DNA from: Lachnospiraceae bacterium | GTDB taxonomy: Bacteria; Bacillota_A; Clostridia; Lachnospirales; Lachnospiraceae | NCBI GenBank assembly: GCA_017435025.1 | Contig: JAFSFU010000107.1 | Location: 1-28,964 of the forward strand | Direction: 5' to 3' | DNA length: 28,964 nucleotides | Part shown: piece after piece, positions 7,802 to 15,473 of the stretch | Position numbering within the stretch: the first letter of the stretch is position 1 | How the letters are laid out: each line of letters opens with the position of its first letter | The notes under the pieces: model-generated | What the model was told of the DNA's origin: nothing | What the model saw: only the letters and a program-made list of their open reading frames with translations | Database searches by the model: none | Position numbers and translations under genes: made by a program

Positions 7802-7813
7802 GAACTTAAGTTC
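7802..7813. promoter_or_regulatory. Perfect palindrome in the maturase 5' leader
   Basis: GAACTTAAGTTC is a perfect 12-bp dyad between the maturase promoter and its AGGAGG site. The half GAACTTAA recurs at 9078-9085 in the leader of the kinase-nagB-nagA operon as part of another dyad, so the two units may share a regulator. Confidence 0.4.
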
Positions 7814-7833
7814 TATGCCAGACAGGAGGATCT

Positions 7834-8967
7834 ATGCCGCCAATCAGTTTATTGATAAAACCGGCATCCGGAAGCTGCAATATGCGCTGCCGGTACTGCT
7901 TCTATACAGACGAAACCGAACACCGTTCCACTCCGTCCATGGGAATCATGTCCATGGAAACAATGAGAACACTGGTAGATAAAGCATTGCATTTTGCCGA
8001 CGGTGACTGTTCTTTCGCCTTTCAGGGCGGCGAGCCGTCTCTTGCCGGACTGCCTTTCTTCCGTGCTCTGACGGATTATGTAAAGAATCATCCAAATCCG
8101 AAAAAAATCCGCGTCCATTATTCCTTCCAGACAAATGGTTACAATCTGGATGAAGAATGGATGAAATGGTTCGCTGAGAATCATGTCCTCGTCGGCGTAT
8201 CACTTGATGGACCGAAAGAGATCCATGACCGCTATCGCGTGGACCATAATGGAAAAGGAACCTTCCAGCGAGTCATGTCGTCCATCCGCCTGATGGACAA
8301 ATACCAGGTGGATTATAATATTTTAACGGTTGTCCATGCCGGTTCTGCCCGCCGCGGTCAGCAGATCTACAATTTCTTTAAGAAAAACAATTTCCGCTAT
8401 CAGCAGTATATTGAGTGCCTGGACCCGATCGGAGAAACTCCGGGCGGATACGAATACTCTCTGACACCGGAGCGCTATGAAATCTTCTTAAAGAATCTGT
8501 TCGACTGCTGGTATCTGGATATGAAAGCCGGACATTATGTTTACAATCGTTACTTTGAAAATCTGATGATGATCATAGCCGGTCAGGGTGCTGAAAGCTG
8601 CAACCTGCGTGGCGTCTGCGGTGCGCAGTGGGTGATCGAGGCAAACGGCAATACCTATCCTTGTGATTTTTACGCGTTGGATGAATGGTATCTCGGAAAT
8701 ATCAATACCGATTCCTTTGAAAACATGGAATCCAAACGCGAGGAACTGGGCTTTATCCAGTGGTCACGCCAGATTCCTGATGACTGCAAAAACTGCCGGT
8801 GTTTTATGCTTTGCCGAAACGGCTGCCGCAGAAACCGGGAACCTGTAACAGCAGCTTCCACAGGCAAAAACTATTTCTGTTCCGCGTATCAGAACTTCCT
8901 GGAATATGCATATCCGCGACTGGCAGAAATCTATCAGCTTTTAAGACAAAGGGCCGGTCAACACTGA
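7834..8967 (+). CDS. Anaerobic sulfatase-maturating enzyme (radical SAM, anSME)
   Basis: This 377-residue radical-SAM enzyme converts the active-site Cys of sulfatases to formylglycine without oxygen, here presumably C54 of the sulfatase encoded nearby. The opening PPISLLIKPASGSCNMRC is typical of anSMEs, with the [4Fe-4S]-SAM cysteines at C15, C19 and C22 (CNMRCRYC). The C-terminal third has the SPASM cysteines for two auxiliary clusters (CNLRGVC, NTYPCDF, CKNCRCFMLCRNGC, FCSAY). The start is the ATG 5 nt after AGGAGG. It is divergent from the TSUP exporter and followed by the amino-sugar operon. No other sulfatase is present in the window. Confidence 0.95.
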   Translation: MPPISLLIKPASGSCNMRCRYCFYTDETEHRSTPSMGIMSMETMRTLVDKALHFADGDCSFAFQGGEPSLAGLPFFRALTDYVKNHPNPKKIRVHYSFQTNGYNLDEEWMKWFAENHVLVGVSLDGPKEIHDRYRVDHNGKGTFQRVMSSIRLMDKYQVDYNILTVVHAGSARRGQQIYNFFKKNNFRYQQYIECLDPIGETPGGYEYSLTPERYEIFLKNLFDCWYLDMKAGHYVYNRYFENLMMIIAGQGAESCNLRGVCGAQWVIEANGNTYPCDFYALDEWYLGNINTDSFENMESKREELGFIQWSRQIPDDCKNCRCFMLCRNGCRRNREPVTAASTGKNYFCSAYQNFLEYAYPRLAEIYQLLRQRAGQH

Positions 8968-8988
8968 GGAAACCGGGGTAAAAATATA

Positions 8989-9017
8989 TTGCTGTTTTCC
9001 ATTATATACCTTATAAT
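8989..9017 (+). promoter_or_regulatory. Promoter of the kinase-nagB-nagA operon
   Basis: TTGCTG (8989-8994), a 17-nt spacer and TATAAT (9012-9017) start a leader of roughly 95 nt. The leader contains a weak stem (AAAACG 9043-9048 with CGTTTT 9069-9074, then T-rich) that might attenuate transcription, and the dyad at 9080-9098. Confidence 0.6.
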
Positions 9018-9079
9018 GAAAGTATCTATGGAATCGTCAATGAAAACGTGAATCATCAGCCTGATCCGCGTTTTTGTGA

Positions 9080-9098
9080 ACTTAATTATTATTTAAGT
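9080..9098 (+). promoter_or_regulatory. Candidate operator upstream of the kinase RBS
   Basis: ACTTAA (9080-9085) and TTAAGT (9093-9098) form a 19-bp dyad with an AT-only centre, ending a few bases before AGGGAGG. It shares GAACTTAA with the palindrome in the maturase leader. AT-rich dyads of this sort suit ROK repressors, but binding is unproven. Confidence 0.4.
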
Positions 9099-9114
9099 AA
9101 AGGGAGGATTACTT

Positions 9115-10494
9115 ATGGAACGTTATGGTATTAAAGTTGAACTGAAGAACAAACCGGTTCTTGATCCGGACTTCATGCCGATGCTCCGTTTCAATGAAGA
9201 GTTTTTAAAAGGAGCTACAAAGCCGGTGTCCATCGCTGTGGAGCGTGCTGACGGCCAGATGGCAACTCGCCACACAAAGATCTATGAGTCCGCAGAGATG
9301 AAAGATGCGAACAATTATTATATCGACAGAATGGTTAAAACAATGCTCTGGCTGCAGGGCGGTTTCCGCATTTATGTAGCTGGCGACAAAGAAGTTTACG
9401 AATATTTAAAAAACACTTTCTGTGAAGGTGGTTCCCGTGCCTTCGACTATGATTTCATGGCAAATATCTATGAGCATCCGTTCGAGGTAATCTGGGGCGA
9501 TACCGTTCCGGAAGCAAAAGATGCACCGTACAAAGCAGGCGGCAACTTAAAGGGCTGCCGTATCGGTTTCGACGCAGGCGGATCCGACCGTAAGGTTTCT
9601 GCAGTTATCGATGGTGAGACTGTTTATTCCGAGGAAGTATTATGGTATCCGAAAGTAACAGAAGATCCGGACTATCACTACAACGGAATCGTTGAGGCAT
9701 TTAAATCCGCTGCTGCGCATATGCCGCGCGTTGACGCTGTTGGTATCTCTTCGGCAGGTATCTTCATCAACAACCGCACAATGACAGCTTCCCTTTTCCT
9801 CAAAGTTCCGAAGGAGCTCTATGAAGAAAAGGTAAAAGATATCTACATCCGTGCCGTAAAAGATACTTTTGGCGATGTTCCGTATATGGTAGCTAATGAT
9901 GGTGATGTTTCTGCTCTTGCAGGTACTATGAGCTTAAAAGACAACAACGTTCTCGGTATCGCAATGGGTACCAGCGAAGCAGTTGGTTATATCGACGAAG
10001 AAGGCCGTATCACAGGATGGCTCAACGAGCTTGCATTCGTTCCGGTTGACGCAAATCCGAACGCAATGATCGACGAGTGGTCCGGCGATATCGGATGTGG
10101 CGTTAAATATTTCTGTCAGGACGGCGTGATCAAGCTGGCTCCGGCTGCAGGCATCGAATTAGATGAATCTGAGCCGCCGGCACATAAATTAAAAGCAGTT
10201 CAGGCACTTATGGCAGAGGATGATCCGCGTGCAGCTAAGATTTACGAGTCCATCGGCTGCTACCTTGGTCACACACTTGCTTACTACTATCAGACATACG
10301 GATTCCGTTATGTTCTGCTCCTTGGCCGTGTAATGAGCGGTAAGGGCGGTGATCTGTTATTACAGACATGCCAGCATGTTCTGAATGACGAGTATCCGGA
10401 AGTTGCTGACAAGTTCAAACTGACACTCCCGGATGAGTATTTCCGCCGCGTTGGTCAGTCTATGGCTGTTGCAAGTTTACCGGAGTGCAAATAA
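9115..10494 (+). CDS. ROK-like sugar kinase with N-terminal extension, probably for an amino sugar
   Basis: This 459-residue protein has an actin-like kinase core from about residue 147. The phosphate-binding loop is GFDAGGSDRK (151-160), the catalytic base is D262 in VANDGDVSALAG, and a second phosphate loop reads GIAMGTSEAVGY (281-292). It lacks the CxCGxxGC zinc motif of classical ROK kinases and carries about 145 extra N-terminal residues that I do not recognise. It is the first gene of an operon with nagB and nagA, 89 bp before nagB. N-acetylglucosamine or a similar hexosamine is the likely acceptor, giving the 6-phosphate that NagA and NagB process. That is inferred from context, since substrate residues cannot be assigned. 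AGGGAGG lies 8 nt before the ATG. Confidence 0.75.
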   Translation: MERYGIKVELKNKPVLDPDFMPMLRFNEEFLKGATKPVSIAVERADGQMATRHTKIYESAEMKDANNYYIDRMVKTMLWLQGGFRIYVAGDKEVYEYLKNTFCEGGSRAFDYDFMANIYEHPFEVIWGDTVPEAKDAPYKAGGNLKGCRIGFDAGGSDRKVSAVIDGETVYSEEVLWYPKVTEDPDYHYNGIVEAFKSAAAHMPRVDAVGISSAGIFINNRTMTASLFLKVPKELYEEKVKDIYIRAVKDTFGDVPYMVANDGDVSALAGTMSLKDNNVLGIAMGTSEAVGYIDEEGRITGWLNELAFVPVDANPNAMIDEWSGDIGCGVKYFCQDGVIKLAPAAGIELDESEPPAHKLKAVQALMAEDDPRAAKIYESIGCYLGHTLAYYYQTYGFRYVLLLGRVMSGKGGDLLLQTCQHVLNDEYPEVADKFKLTLPDEYFRRVGQSMAVASLPECK

Positions 10495-10508
10495 TCAAAC
10501 AAAACGAT

Positions 10509-10537
10509 TCGGCGGGCCTGTTAAAAGGGTCCGCCGA
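10509..10537 (+). other. Intercistronic hairpin between the kinase and nagB
   Basis: TCGGCGGGCC (10509-10518) pairs with GGTCCGCCGA (10528-10537) over 10 positions with one G-T wobble. No T-tract follows, so termination is unlikely. A processing or mRNA-stability element that sets the ratio of kinase to NagB/NagA is a reasonable guess. Confidence 0.6.
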
Positions 10538-10583
10538 TGCATAAATATGTAGTAAAAATCAAACTATAAGGAGATTGATCGTT

Positions 10584-11336
10584 ATGAGAATTTATATGGA
10601 AGCAGATTACGCTGCAATGAGCAAACGCGCTGCTAATATCATCGCTGCAGAAGTAATTAAGAAACCGGATTGTGTCCTTGGTCTTGCTACAGGTTCCACA
10701 CCGGTTGGCACATACAAAGGTCTGATCGAAAAATACAACAACGGCGATTTAAGTTTCAAAGAAGTAAAGTCCGTTAACCTTGATGAATACAAGGGGCTTG
10801 CAGGAACTCACGATCAGAGCTACCGTTACTTCATGCAGGATAATCTGTTCAACCACATCGATATCGTTCCGGAGAACACAAACGTTCCGAATGGTCTCGC
10901 AGAAGATGCTGAAGCGGAATGTGCAAACTACGACAAACTGGTAGAGTCCCTCGGTTATGCTGATCTTCAGCTCCTTGGTCTCGGAAACAATGGTCACATC
11001 GGTTTCAATGAGCCGGATGACTGCTTTACAAAAGCAACTCACGTTGTTGATCTGACACAGAGCACCATCGATGCAAACGCTCGTTTCTTTGAATCCGCAG
11101 ATGATGTTCCGCGTCAGGCTCTGACAATGGGCGTAGGCTGCATTATGGCTGCACGCCGCGTTCTTCTGATCGCTTCCGGCGAGGCAAAGGCCGATGCACT
11201 TTACAAGATGATCTGCGGTCCGATCACACCGGACTGCCCGGCATCTATCCTTCAGCTCCATCCGGACGTAGTTGTTGTTGGTGATAAAGCTTCCTTAAGC
11301 AAAGTTGTTGAAGCGGGGGTTAACGTATGCGAATAA
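10584..11336 (+). CDS. nagB: Glucosamine-6-phosphate deaminase
   Basis: This 250-residue cytosolic enzyme converts glucosamine 6-phosphate to fructose 6-phosphate and ammonia, the entry of amino-sugar carbon into glycolysis. Family motifs are clear: LGLATGSTPVGTYKGLI, SVNLDEYKGL, a QSYRYFMQ segment and LGLGNNGHIGFNEP. The chosen start is the ATG at 10584, with AAGGAG 10 nt upstream. An in-frame TTG at 10575 lies too close to that site. The last 10 nt overlap the start of nagA, so the two are translationally coupled. Confidence 0.95.
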   Translation: MRIYMEADYAAMSKRAANIIAAEVIKKPDCVLGLATGSTPVGTYKGLIEKYNNGDLSFKEVKSVNLDEYKGLAGTHDQSYRYFMQDNLFNHIDIVPENTNVPNGLAEDAEAECANYDKLVESLGYADLQLLGLGNNGHIGFNEPDDCFTKATHVVDLTQSTIDANARFFESADDVPRQALTMGVGCIMAARRVLLIASGEAKADALYKMICGPITPDCPASILQLHPDVVVVGDKASLSKVVEAGVNVCE

Positions 11337-12454
11337 TCGGCGGACAGGTTTTTGATCTGGAAAACGGATTTGTCGAACGCGATCTTTGCACAGATGGTAA
11401 ACTGATTTCCGAAAACAGCGGTGACGACATGGTCATCGACGCTGCTGGCTGTTATGTGATCCCGGGTCTCGTTGATGTGCATTTCCATGGTGCCGTAGGC
11501 GAAGACTTCAGTGATGCATCTGCAGAAGGTCTTCAGAAGATCGCTGATTTCGAATTATCCGAGGGCGTTACTTATATCTGCCCGACTGGTATGACTCTTT
11601 TAGAGGACCAGTTAACAAAAGTATGTAAAGTGACTGCGGAACACCGCAAGAGCAATCCGACCGGTGCAGAAGTAGTTGGTATTCACTTAGAGGGTCCGTT
11701 CCTTTGTGTTGCAAAGAAAGGTGCCCAGAACGCAGCCTTCTTGCATGAGCCGGATGCAGCAATGCTCCGCCGTCTCAATGAAGCTTCAGAAGGATGCGTA
11801 AAATTAGTTACTGTTGCTCCGGAAGAACCAAACGGTATCGAATTCGTTCGCGAGGCAGTGAAGGAAGGTATCACCGTTTCCCTTGGCCATACAATCGCAA
11901 CTTACGATATCGCCAGCGAAGCTTATGCTGCCGGTGCATCCCATGCAACTCACCTTTACAACGGTATGCCGCCGTTCCATCACCGTGAACCGGGCGTGAT
12001 CGGTGCAGCTTTTGATGCTCCGCATGTAAAAGCAGAGCTGATCTGTGACGGTATTCACATCCATGGCGGTGCTGTTCGTTCCACATTCCAGCTGTTCGGT
12101 AAAGAGCGTATGGTCATCATCTCTGACTCCCTTCGTGCAACCGGTATGCCAGACGGTATCTATCCGTTCGGCGGACAGGAAATCGAAGTACATGGAAACC
12201 GCGCGACAATCGCCGGACACCCGGAAACTCTTGCCGGCTCTGTTACTTCCTTAATGGGCTGTATGCGTAAGGCTGTGGAATTTGGTATCCCGCTGGCAGA
12301 TGCAGTTCGTGCATCTTCCTACAATCCGGCTCAGCAGATCAAGATTGATGATCGATGCGGAAGCTTGGAGATTGGCAAAGAAGCAAGTATCGTTCTTTTA
12401 AATAAAAAAGACCTCTCCATTAAGAAGATCATCTTCAAGGGTGAAGAAGTATAA
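11327..12454 (+). CDS. nagA: N-acetylglucosamine-6-phosphate deacetylase
   Basis: This 375-residue amidohydrolase removes the acetyl group from N-acetylglucosamine 6-phosphate and feeds glucosamine 6-phosphate to NagB. Metal and substrate motifs of the NagA family are present: GLVDVHFHGAVG, GIHLEGPFL, SLGHTIATY, ATHLYNGMPPFHHREPG, ICDGIHIHGG and ISDSLRATGMPDG. Length is as expected. Its ATG lies inside the 3' end of nagB, and a strong bidirectional terminator follows within 10 bp. Confidence 0.96.
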   Translation: MRIIGGQVFDLENGFVERDLCTDGKLISENSGDDMVIDAAGCYVIPGLVDVHFHGAVGEDFSDASAEGLQKIADFELSEGVTYICPTGMTLLEDQLTKVCKVTAEHRKSNPTGAEVVGIHLEGPFLCVAKKGAQNAAFLHEPDAAMLRRLNEASEGCVKLVTVAPEEPNGIEFVREAVKEGITVSLGHTIATYDIASEAYAAGASHATHLYNGMPPFHHREPGVIGAAFDAPHVKAELICDGIHIHGGAVRSTFQLFGKERMVIISDSLRATGMPDGIYPFGGQEIEVHGNRATIAGHPETLAGSVTSLMGCMRKAVEFGIPLADAVRASSYNPAQQIKIDDRCGSLEIGKEASIVLLNKKDLSIKKIIFKGEEV

Positions 12455-12461
12455 AATATAA

Positions 12462-12497
12462 AAAATACCGCGTGGTTTTTACACCACGCGGTATTTT
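12462..12497. terminator. Bidirectional intrinsic terminator between nagA and the HAD gene
   Basis: AAAATACCGCGTGGT (12462-12476) and ACCACGCGGTATTTT (12483-12497) form a perfect 15-bp stem with a 6-nt loop. A/T tracts on both sides let it stop both convergent transcripts. It overlaps the stop codon of the HAD gene. Confidence 0.95.
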
Positions 12498-13182
12498 ATT
12501 TCAGATTTTTCGCAATCTGCACAATTTCCTCAAACCGGCTAACCCGATAATCTGCATTTGCCAGGATCCTTCTTCTTATTTCTTCCGGCCGCACATGAAA
12601 AGTTTCTGCCATAATTGTCGTCATTCCTGCTTGTTTCGCTCCCCAGAGTTCATTGGAACCGCCGTCACCGACAAACAGACACTCTTCCAGGGATACGCCC
12701 AAATGCTCGGCTGCAAGCTCGTAAATTCGGCGCTCTGGCTTCATCAGGCCAACATCGCAGGAAAAGATCACATCATGGAAATATAACGCCAGCCTGGAAC
12801 TTTCCCAATATTTTTTATCCATCAGATCCGCGTTGCTGATCAGACCAATCTTTATCCCCATCTCCCGCAATGCTCTCAACATATCCACAACCTCATCACG
12901 AATACCGGAAAATGCGATCTTCATTCGGCGGTCCCGAAGCACACGGAGTTGTTCCACTTCCCTGTCAGACAACTGCAGCGGCAATGCCTCCGCAATCTTT
13001 TTCATCATTTCTTCTTCCGTTTTCACATGACCGGTCGCACGCTCACGATAAATCTCTGTTCCTTCTGAATAACTCTCATATTCCTGCCACGGCATATGCA
13101 CAATATCCAGCTCACTGATATCCTTCGGATAAGTGGCTGAGATCAACGTAGAAAACAAATCAAAACATGCTGCTTTTATCAC
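12496..13182 (-). CDS. HAD-superfamily hydrolase
   Basis: This 228-residue cytosolic protein has HAD motif I FDLFSTL with nucleophile D8, motif II LISNAD, motif III Lys in LMKPERRIY and motif IV FVGDGGSNE, with a helical cap between I and II. The residue two after the nucleophile is F10, where phosphatases carry the Asp general acid, as in haloacid-dehalogenase-like members, so the reaction is uncertain. The start is a GTG only 5 nt after the stop of the upstream nuclease gene, with a weak ribosome site, which suggests translational coupling. Confidence 0.85.
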   Translation of the reverse strand: MIKAACFDLFSTLISATYPKDISELDIVHMPWQEYESYSEGTEIYRERATGHVKTEEEMMKKIAEALPLQLSDREVEQLRVLRDRRMKIAFSGIRDEVVDMLRALREMGIKIGLISNADLMDKKYWESSRLALYFHDVIFSCDVGLMKPERRIYELAAEHLGVSLEECLFVGDGGSNELWGAKQAGMTTIMAETFHVRPEEIRRRILANADYRVSRFEEIVQIAKNLK

Positions 13183-13187
13183 AGAGA

Positions 13188-14156
13188 TTACCTACCTTCA
13201 TTACTTTTTTGAATTTTATACTCTTCATACAACTTCTCTCTAAATTCAGGTTCCTCGCTCGCCCGAACTAAATCCTCCATTCGAGAATCCTGAAAAAGTC
13301 TTTGTGTCAGCTTAGCAAACAACGCTTCTCCTTCTGCACAGCCTTCTGCACGACCTTCCGCACGACCTTCCGCACGACCTTCCGCACGACCTTCCGCACG
13401 ACCTTCCGCACGACCTTCCTCAAGCCCCTCTCTGCGAGCCTCTTTCTTTACCAGTTTCCACTGTAACTCCACATCTTCCAATAACAACATTTCTTTCACC
13501 TCCGCTTGATGACGCAGTAAAAAATCCTTCAAAATATTATTGTTAATACACATATTAACGGCACGATCAACAGAATCTGACAAAGATAAACCCTTTATGC
13601 CACCTTTTCTTACTTCTTCCACCAGATAAGCATACTCATACAAGTCACGACACTTCTCCATCAATTCCTTATTATGACCAAAATTAATGTTGATCATCTT
13701 TGCTACACATTCCAGGCAGGCTCCTTCGCACTCATTCAGCTCAAAGGCATCCGACAGCTTCACTTCCATGGAATCCTCATCTTTTTCTAATCCGTTATAA
13801 AACACAACAAATCTTGGCGTTGGCAATTTAATCAACGATTTTGAAAAAATGTTTTCTTCACGTTCTGCTATATATCCATGATACAATCTGGCAAAGTAGA
13901 ACAGCCCCCGCAAAGGCATATTGGGATTCCATGTGGATTGCGCTTCATAAAGGTTTAACTCATTTCCAATGACAAATGATACATCATTTTTCATACCTAA
14001 ATACAATACGCCTTCCATCGTCGTAATGATCAGATCATCCGGATTCGTATACTCGGAGCCTCGAATGGCATTATAAAGCCGAAGCAATTTCTCTTTATCT
14101 CTGAATATCATCAGAAACAAATTATCCTTATAGTTTCTCTGTACACCGGTTTCCAT
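13188..14156 (-). CDS. Rpn/PD-(D/E)XK nuclease-family transposase-like protein
   Basis: This 322-residue protein belongs to the recombination-promoting nuclease / PD-(D/E)XK transposase-like group that is common in several copies in Lachnospiraceae. The nuclease core is in the N-terminal third: RDKEKLLRLYNAIRG, NDVSFVIGNELNLYEAQST and NPNMPLRGLFYFARLY, where the ELNLYEAQ segment carries the acidic-x-Gln motif. A charged C-terminal tail contains six tandem GRAE units plus GCAE. No terminal inverted repeats are visible around the gene, so I treat it as a resident gene. The HAD gene follows after 5 nt. Confidence 0.8.
   Translation of the reverse strand: METGVQRNYKDNLFLMIFRDKEKLLRLYNAIRGSEYTNPDDLIITTMEGVLYLGMKNDVSFVIGNELNLYEAQSTWNPNMPLRGLFYFARLYHGYIAEREENIFSKSLIKLPTPRFVVFYNGLEKDEDSMEVKLSDAFELNECEGACLECVAKMININFGHNKELMEKCRDLYEYAYLVEEVRKGGIKGLSLSDSVDRAVNMCINNNILKDFLLRHQAEVKEMLLLEDVELQWKLVKKEARREGLEEGRAEGRAEGRAEGRAEGRAEGRAEGCAEGEALFAKLTQRLFQDSRMEDLVRASEEPEFREKLYEEYKIQKSNEGR
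13339..13422. repeat. 12-bp tandem repeat in the Rpn-like gene
   Basis: Five exact copies of CGACCTTCCGCA (13351-13410) are flanked by degenerate units at 13339-13350 and 13411-13422. They encode repeated Gly-Arg-Ala-Glu. The unit is a multiple of three, so copy-number changes would lengthen or shorten the tail without a frameshift. Confidence 0.95.
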
Positions 14157-14352
14157 ACGTTTCCTACCTCCATTTTACTATACATATTCTTTGGTTGTAA
14201 ATGTTGTGGGAGTTCCATTCAGAAATAAATTTGAATTTCAGAACCACAGATGCCCGTGAAACGGACGATTTCCTCAAGAAAAGAGGATATTGAATTTTGT
14301 TCCAACAGAATAGCATACAAAACAGATCTTGTCTATGGTCAATTTCCACAAA

Positions 14353-14386
14353 AAGTGCCGGTACAACCAAAGCTATACCAGCACTT
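14353..14386 (-). terminator. Intrinsic terminator of the MBL hydrolase gene
   Basis: AAGTGCCGGTA (14353-14363) pairs with TACCAGCACTT (14376-14386) with one mismatch. On the minus strand a run of T follows. The stem overlaps the last codons and the TAG of the MBL gene. The rest of the 14157-14352 gap shows no supported gene. Confidence 0.7.
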
Positions 14387-15473
14387 CCTTTTCTTCATTA
14401 TGAAACGGCAATACCGCCTGAAAATGATTTTTTTCAATCACATGCAGCAGGTCTCCACGGCTCTGATGATGCGGAAAAAGAAAACGCTCTGCCTTTCCAA
14501 AATCCAGTAATTTCTCAACAGGTCCATTCTTTTTTACACGGCCATTGATCAAAACTGAGGCCCCTTTCTCAATTGCCCGATGCACAAAATCCATGTTCTT
14601 CTTTTTCTTTAGATGTGTGTCTGCAAGAATCAGAATATCATATCCGCAATCCTCTTCTTCCACATCCAGCATATTCATTGTTTGCGCTCTAAATAACTGA
14701 TACGCATCGTTGTTATACCACGCAGACTCCATAAGCATCTTCTCAGCATAAATCACAAAATCTTTGTCCACGCAGATCCGTAAATCCGGAAATGTTTTCC
14801 ACATCAGATAAAGGATTTCCAGTCCGCGTCCATACTGTGGAACCGGAAGAATCACCGGACGTCCACCTCGCAGCTTTTCTCGAACTGCAGCAACCAGCTG
14901 ACCTCGAAGTTCCTCTGCATTCTTTTCTGTTTGGTGATGTGCACAATCGATCAAAGCCACATCTGCATTACTGTCTCGCAACGGATCACATGCATAAACC
15001 AATGCATGTTCCTGATAATCTCCGCTAAAGAAAAATGTCTTATCACCATCAAAGATCTCAAACCAAAGTCCGCCCGGACAATGACCGGTTCTTCCATATC
15101 GAACAGCCAAAGCTCCAAACTGACGGATATTCAAAAACTTGCCGGCATCCGTCTTTGATTCCGGCAACAGGAGTTCCGTATCCTCATATACAATCCCTGC
15201 CAGACGGCATGTCATTCCGGTTGTCACAAGTTTTCCCCGAAAACCATGTTCACAAAAGTATTCAAACGCTCCGGAGTGATCCTTATGGCAGTGGGTCAGA
15301 AACAGATAGTCCACCCGGTCGAGTTCTTCCGGGCTCACATTGGGATAAGGAGATGAATCTGTGTCCATAATCCCGCAATCTACCATATACATTCGCCCCG
15401 CCTCGCCGTATTCTACCAAAAAGCAACTGCGGCCATGCTCTCCATAGCCGCCGCGCACAATCAATCTACTCAT
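14373..15473 (-). CDS. Metallo-beta-lactamase-fold hydrolase with beta-CASP-like region
   Basis: This protein of about 366 residues has the MBL metal motif THCHKDHSG, then GRTGHCPGG and FFSGDYQEH as further ligands. The second half resembles a compact beta-CASP domain (RGGRPVILPVPQYGRGLEILYL, PHHQSRGDLL, VLPFHNEE), the arrangement of RNase J/CPSF-like nucleases. A nucleic-acid or phosphodiester substrate is possible but unproven. The chosen start is the ATG at 15473, whose ATGAGTAG overlaps the ATPase stop. A TTG at 15497 is the alternative. It is the last gene of an ABC importer operon, which is unusual company for a beta-CASP protein. Confidence 0.8.
   Translation of the reverse strand: MSRLIVRGGYGEHGRSCFLVEYGEAGRMYMVDCGIMDTDSSPYPNVSPEELDRVDYLFLTHCHKDHSGAFEYFCEHGFRGKLVTTGMTCRLAGIVYEDTELLLPESKTDAGKFLNIRQFGALAVRYGRTGHCPGGLWFEIFDGDKTFFFSGDYQEHALVYACDPLRDSNADVALIDCAHHQTEKNAEELRGQLVAAVREKLRGGRPVILPVPQYGRGLEILYLMWKTFPDLRICVDKDFVIYAEKMLMESAWYNNDAYQLFRAQTMNMLDVEEEDCGYDILILADTHLKKKKNMDFVHRAIEKGASVLINGRVKKNGPVEKLLDFGKAERFLFPHHQSRGDLLHVIEKNHFQAVLPFHNEEKEVLV

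Noticed and set aside
10509..10537. Terminator between the kinase gene and nagB
   Set aside because: The stem is strong but has no T-tract, and no new promoter is evident before nagB.
13188..14156. Complete insertion sequence around the Rpn-like gene
   Set aside because: No terminal inverted repeats or target duplications were seen on either side.
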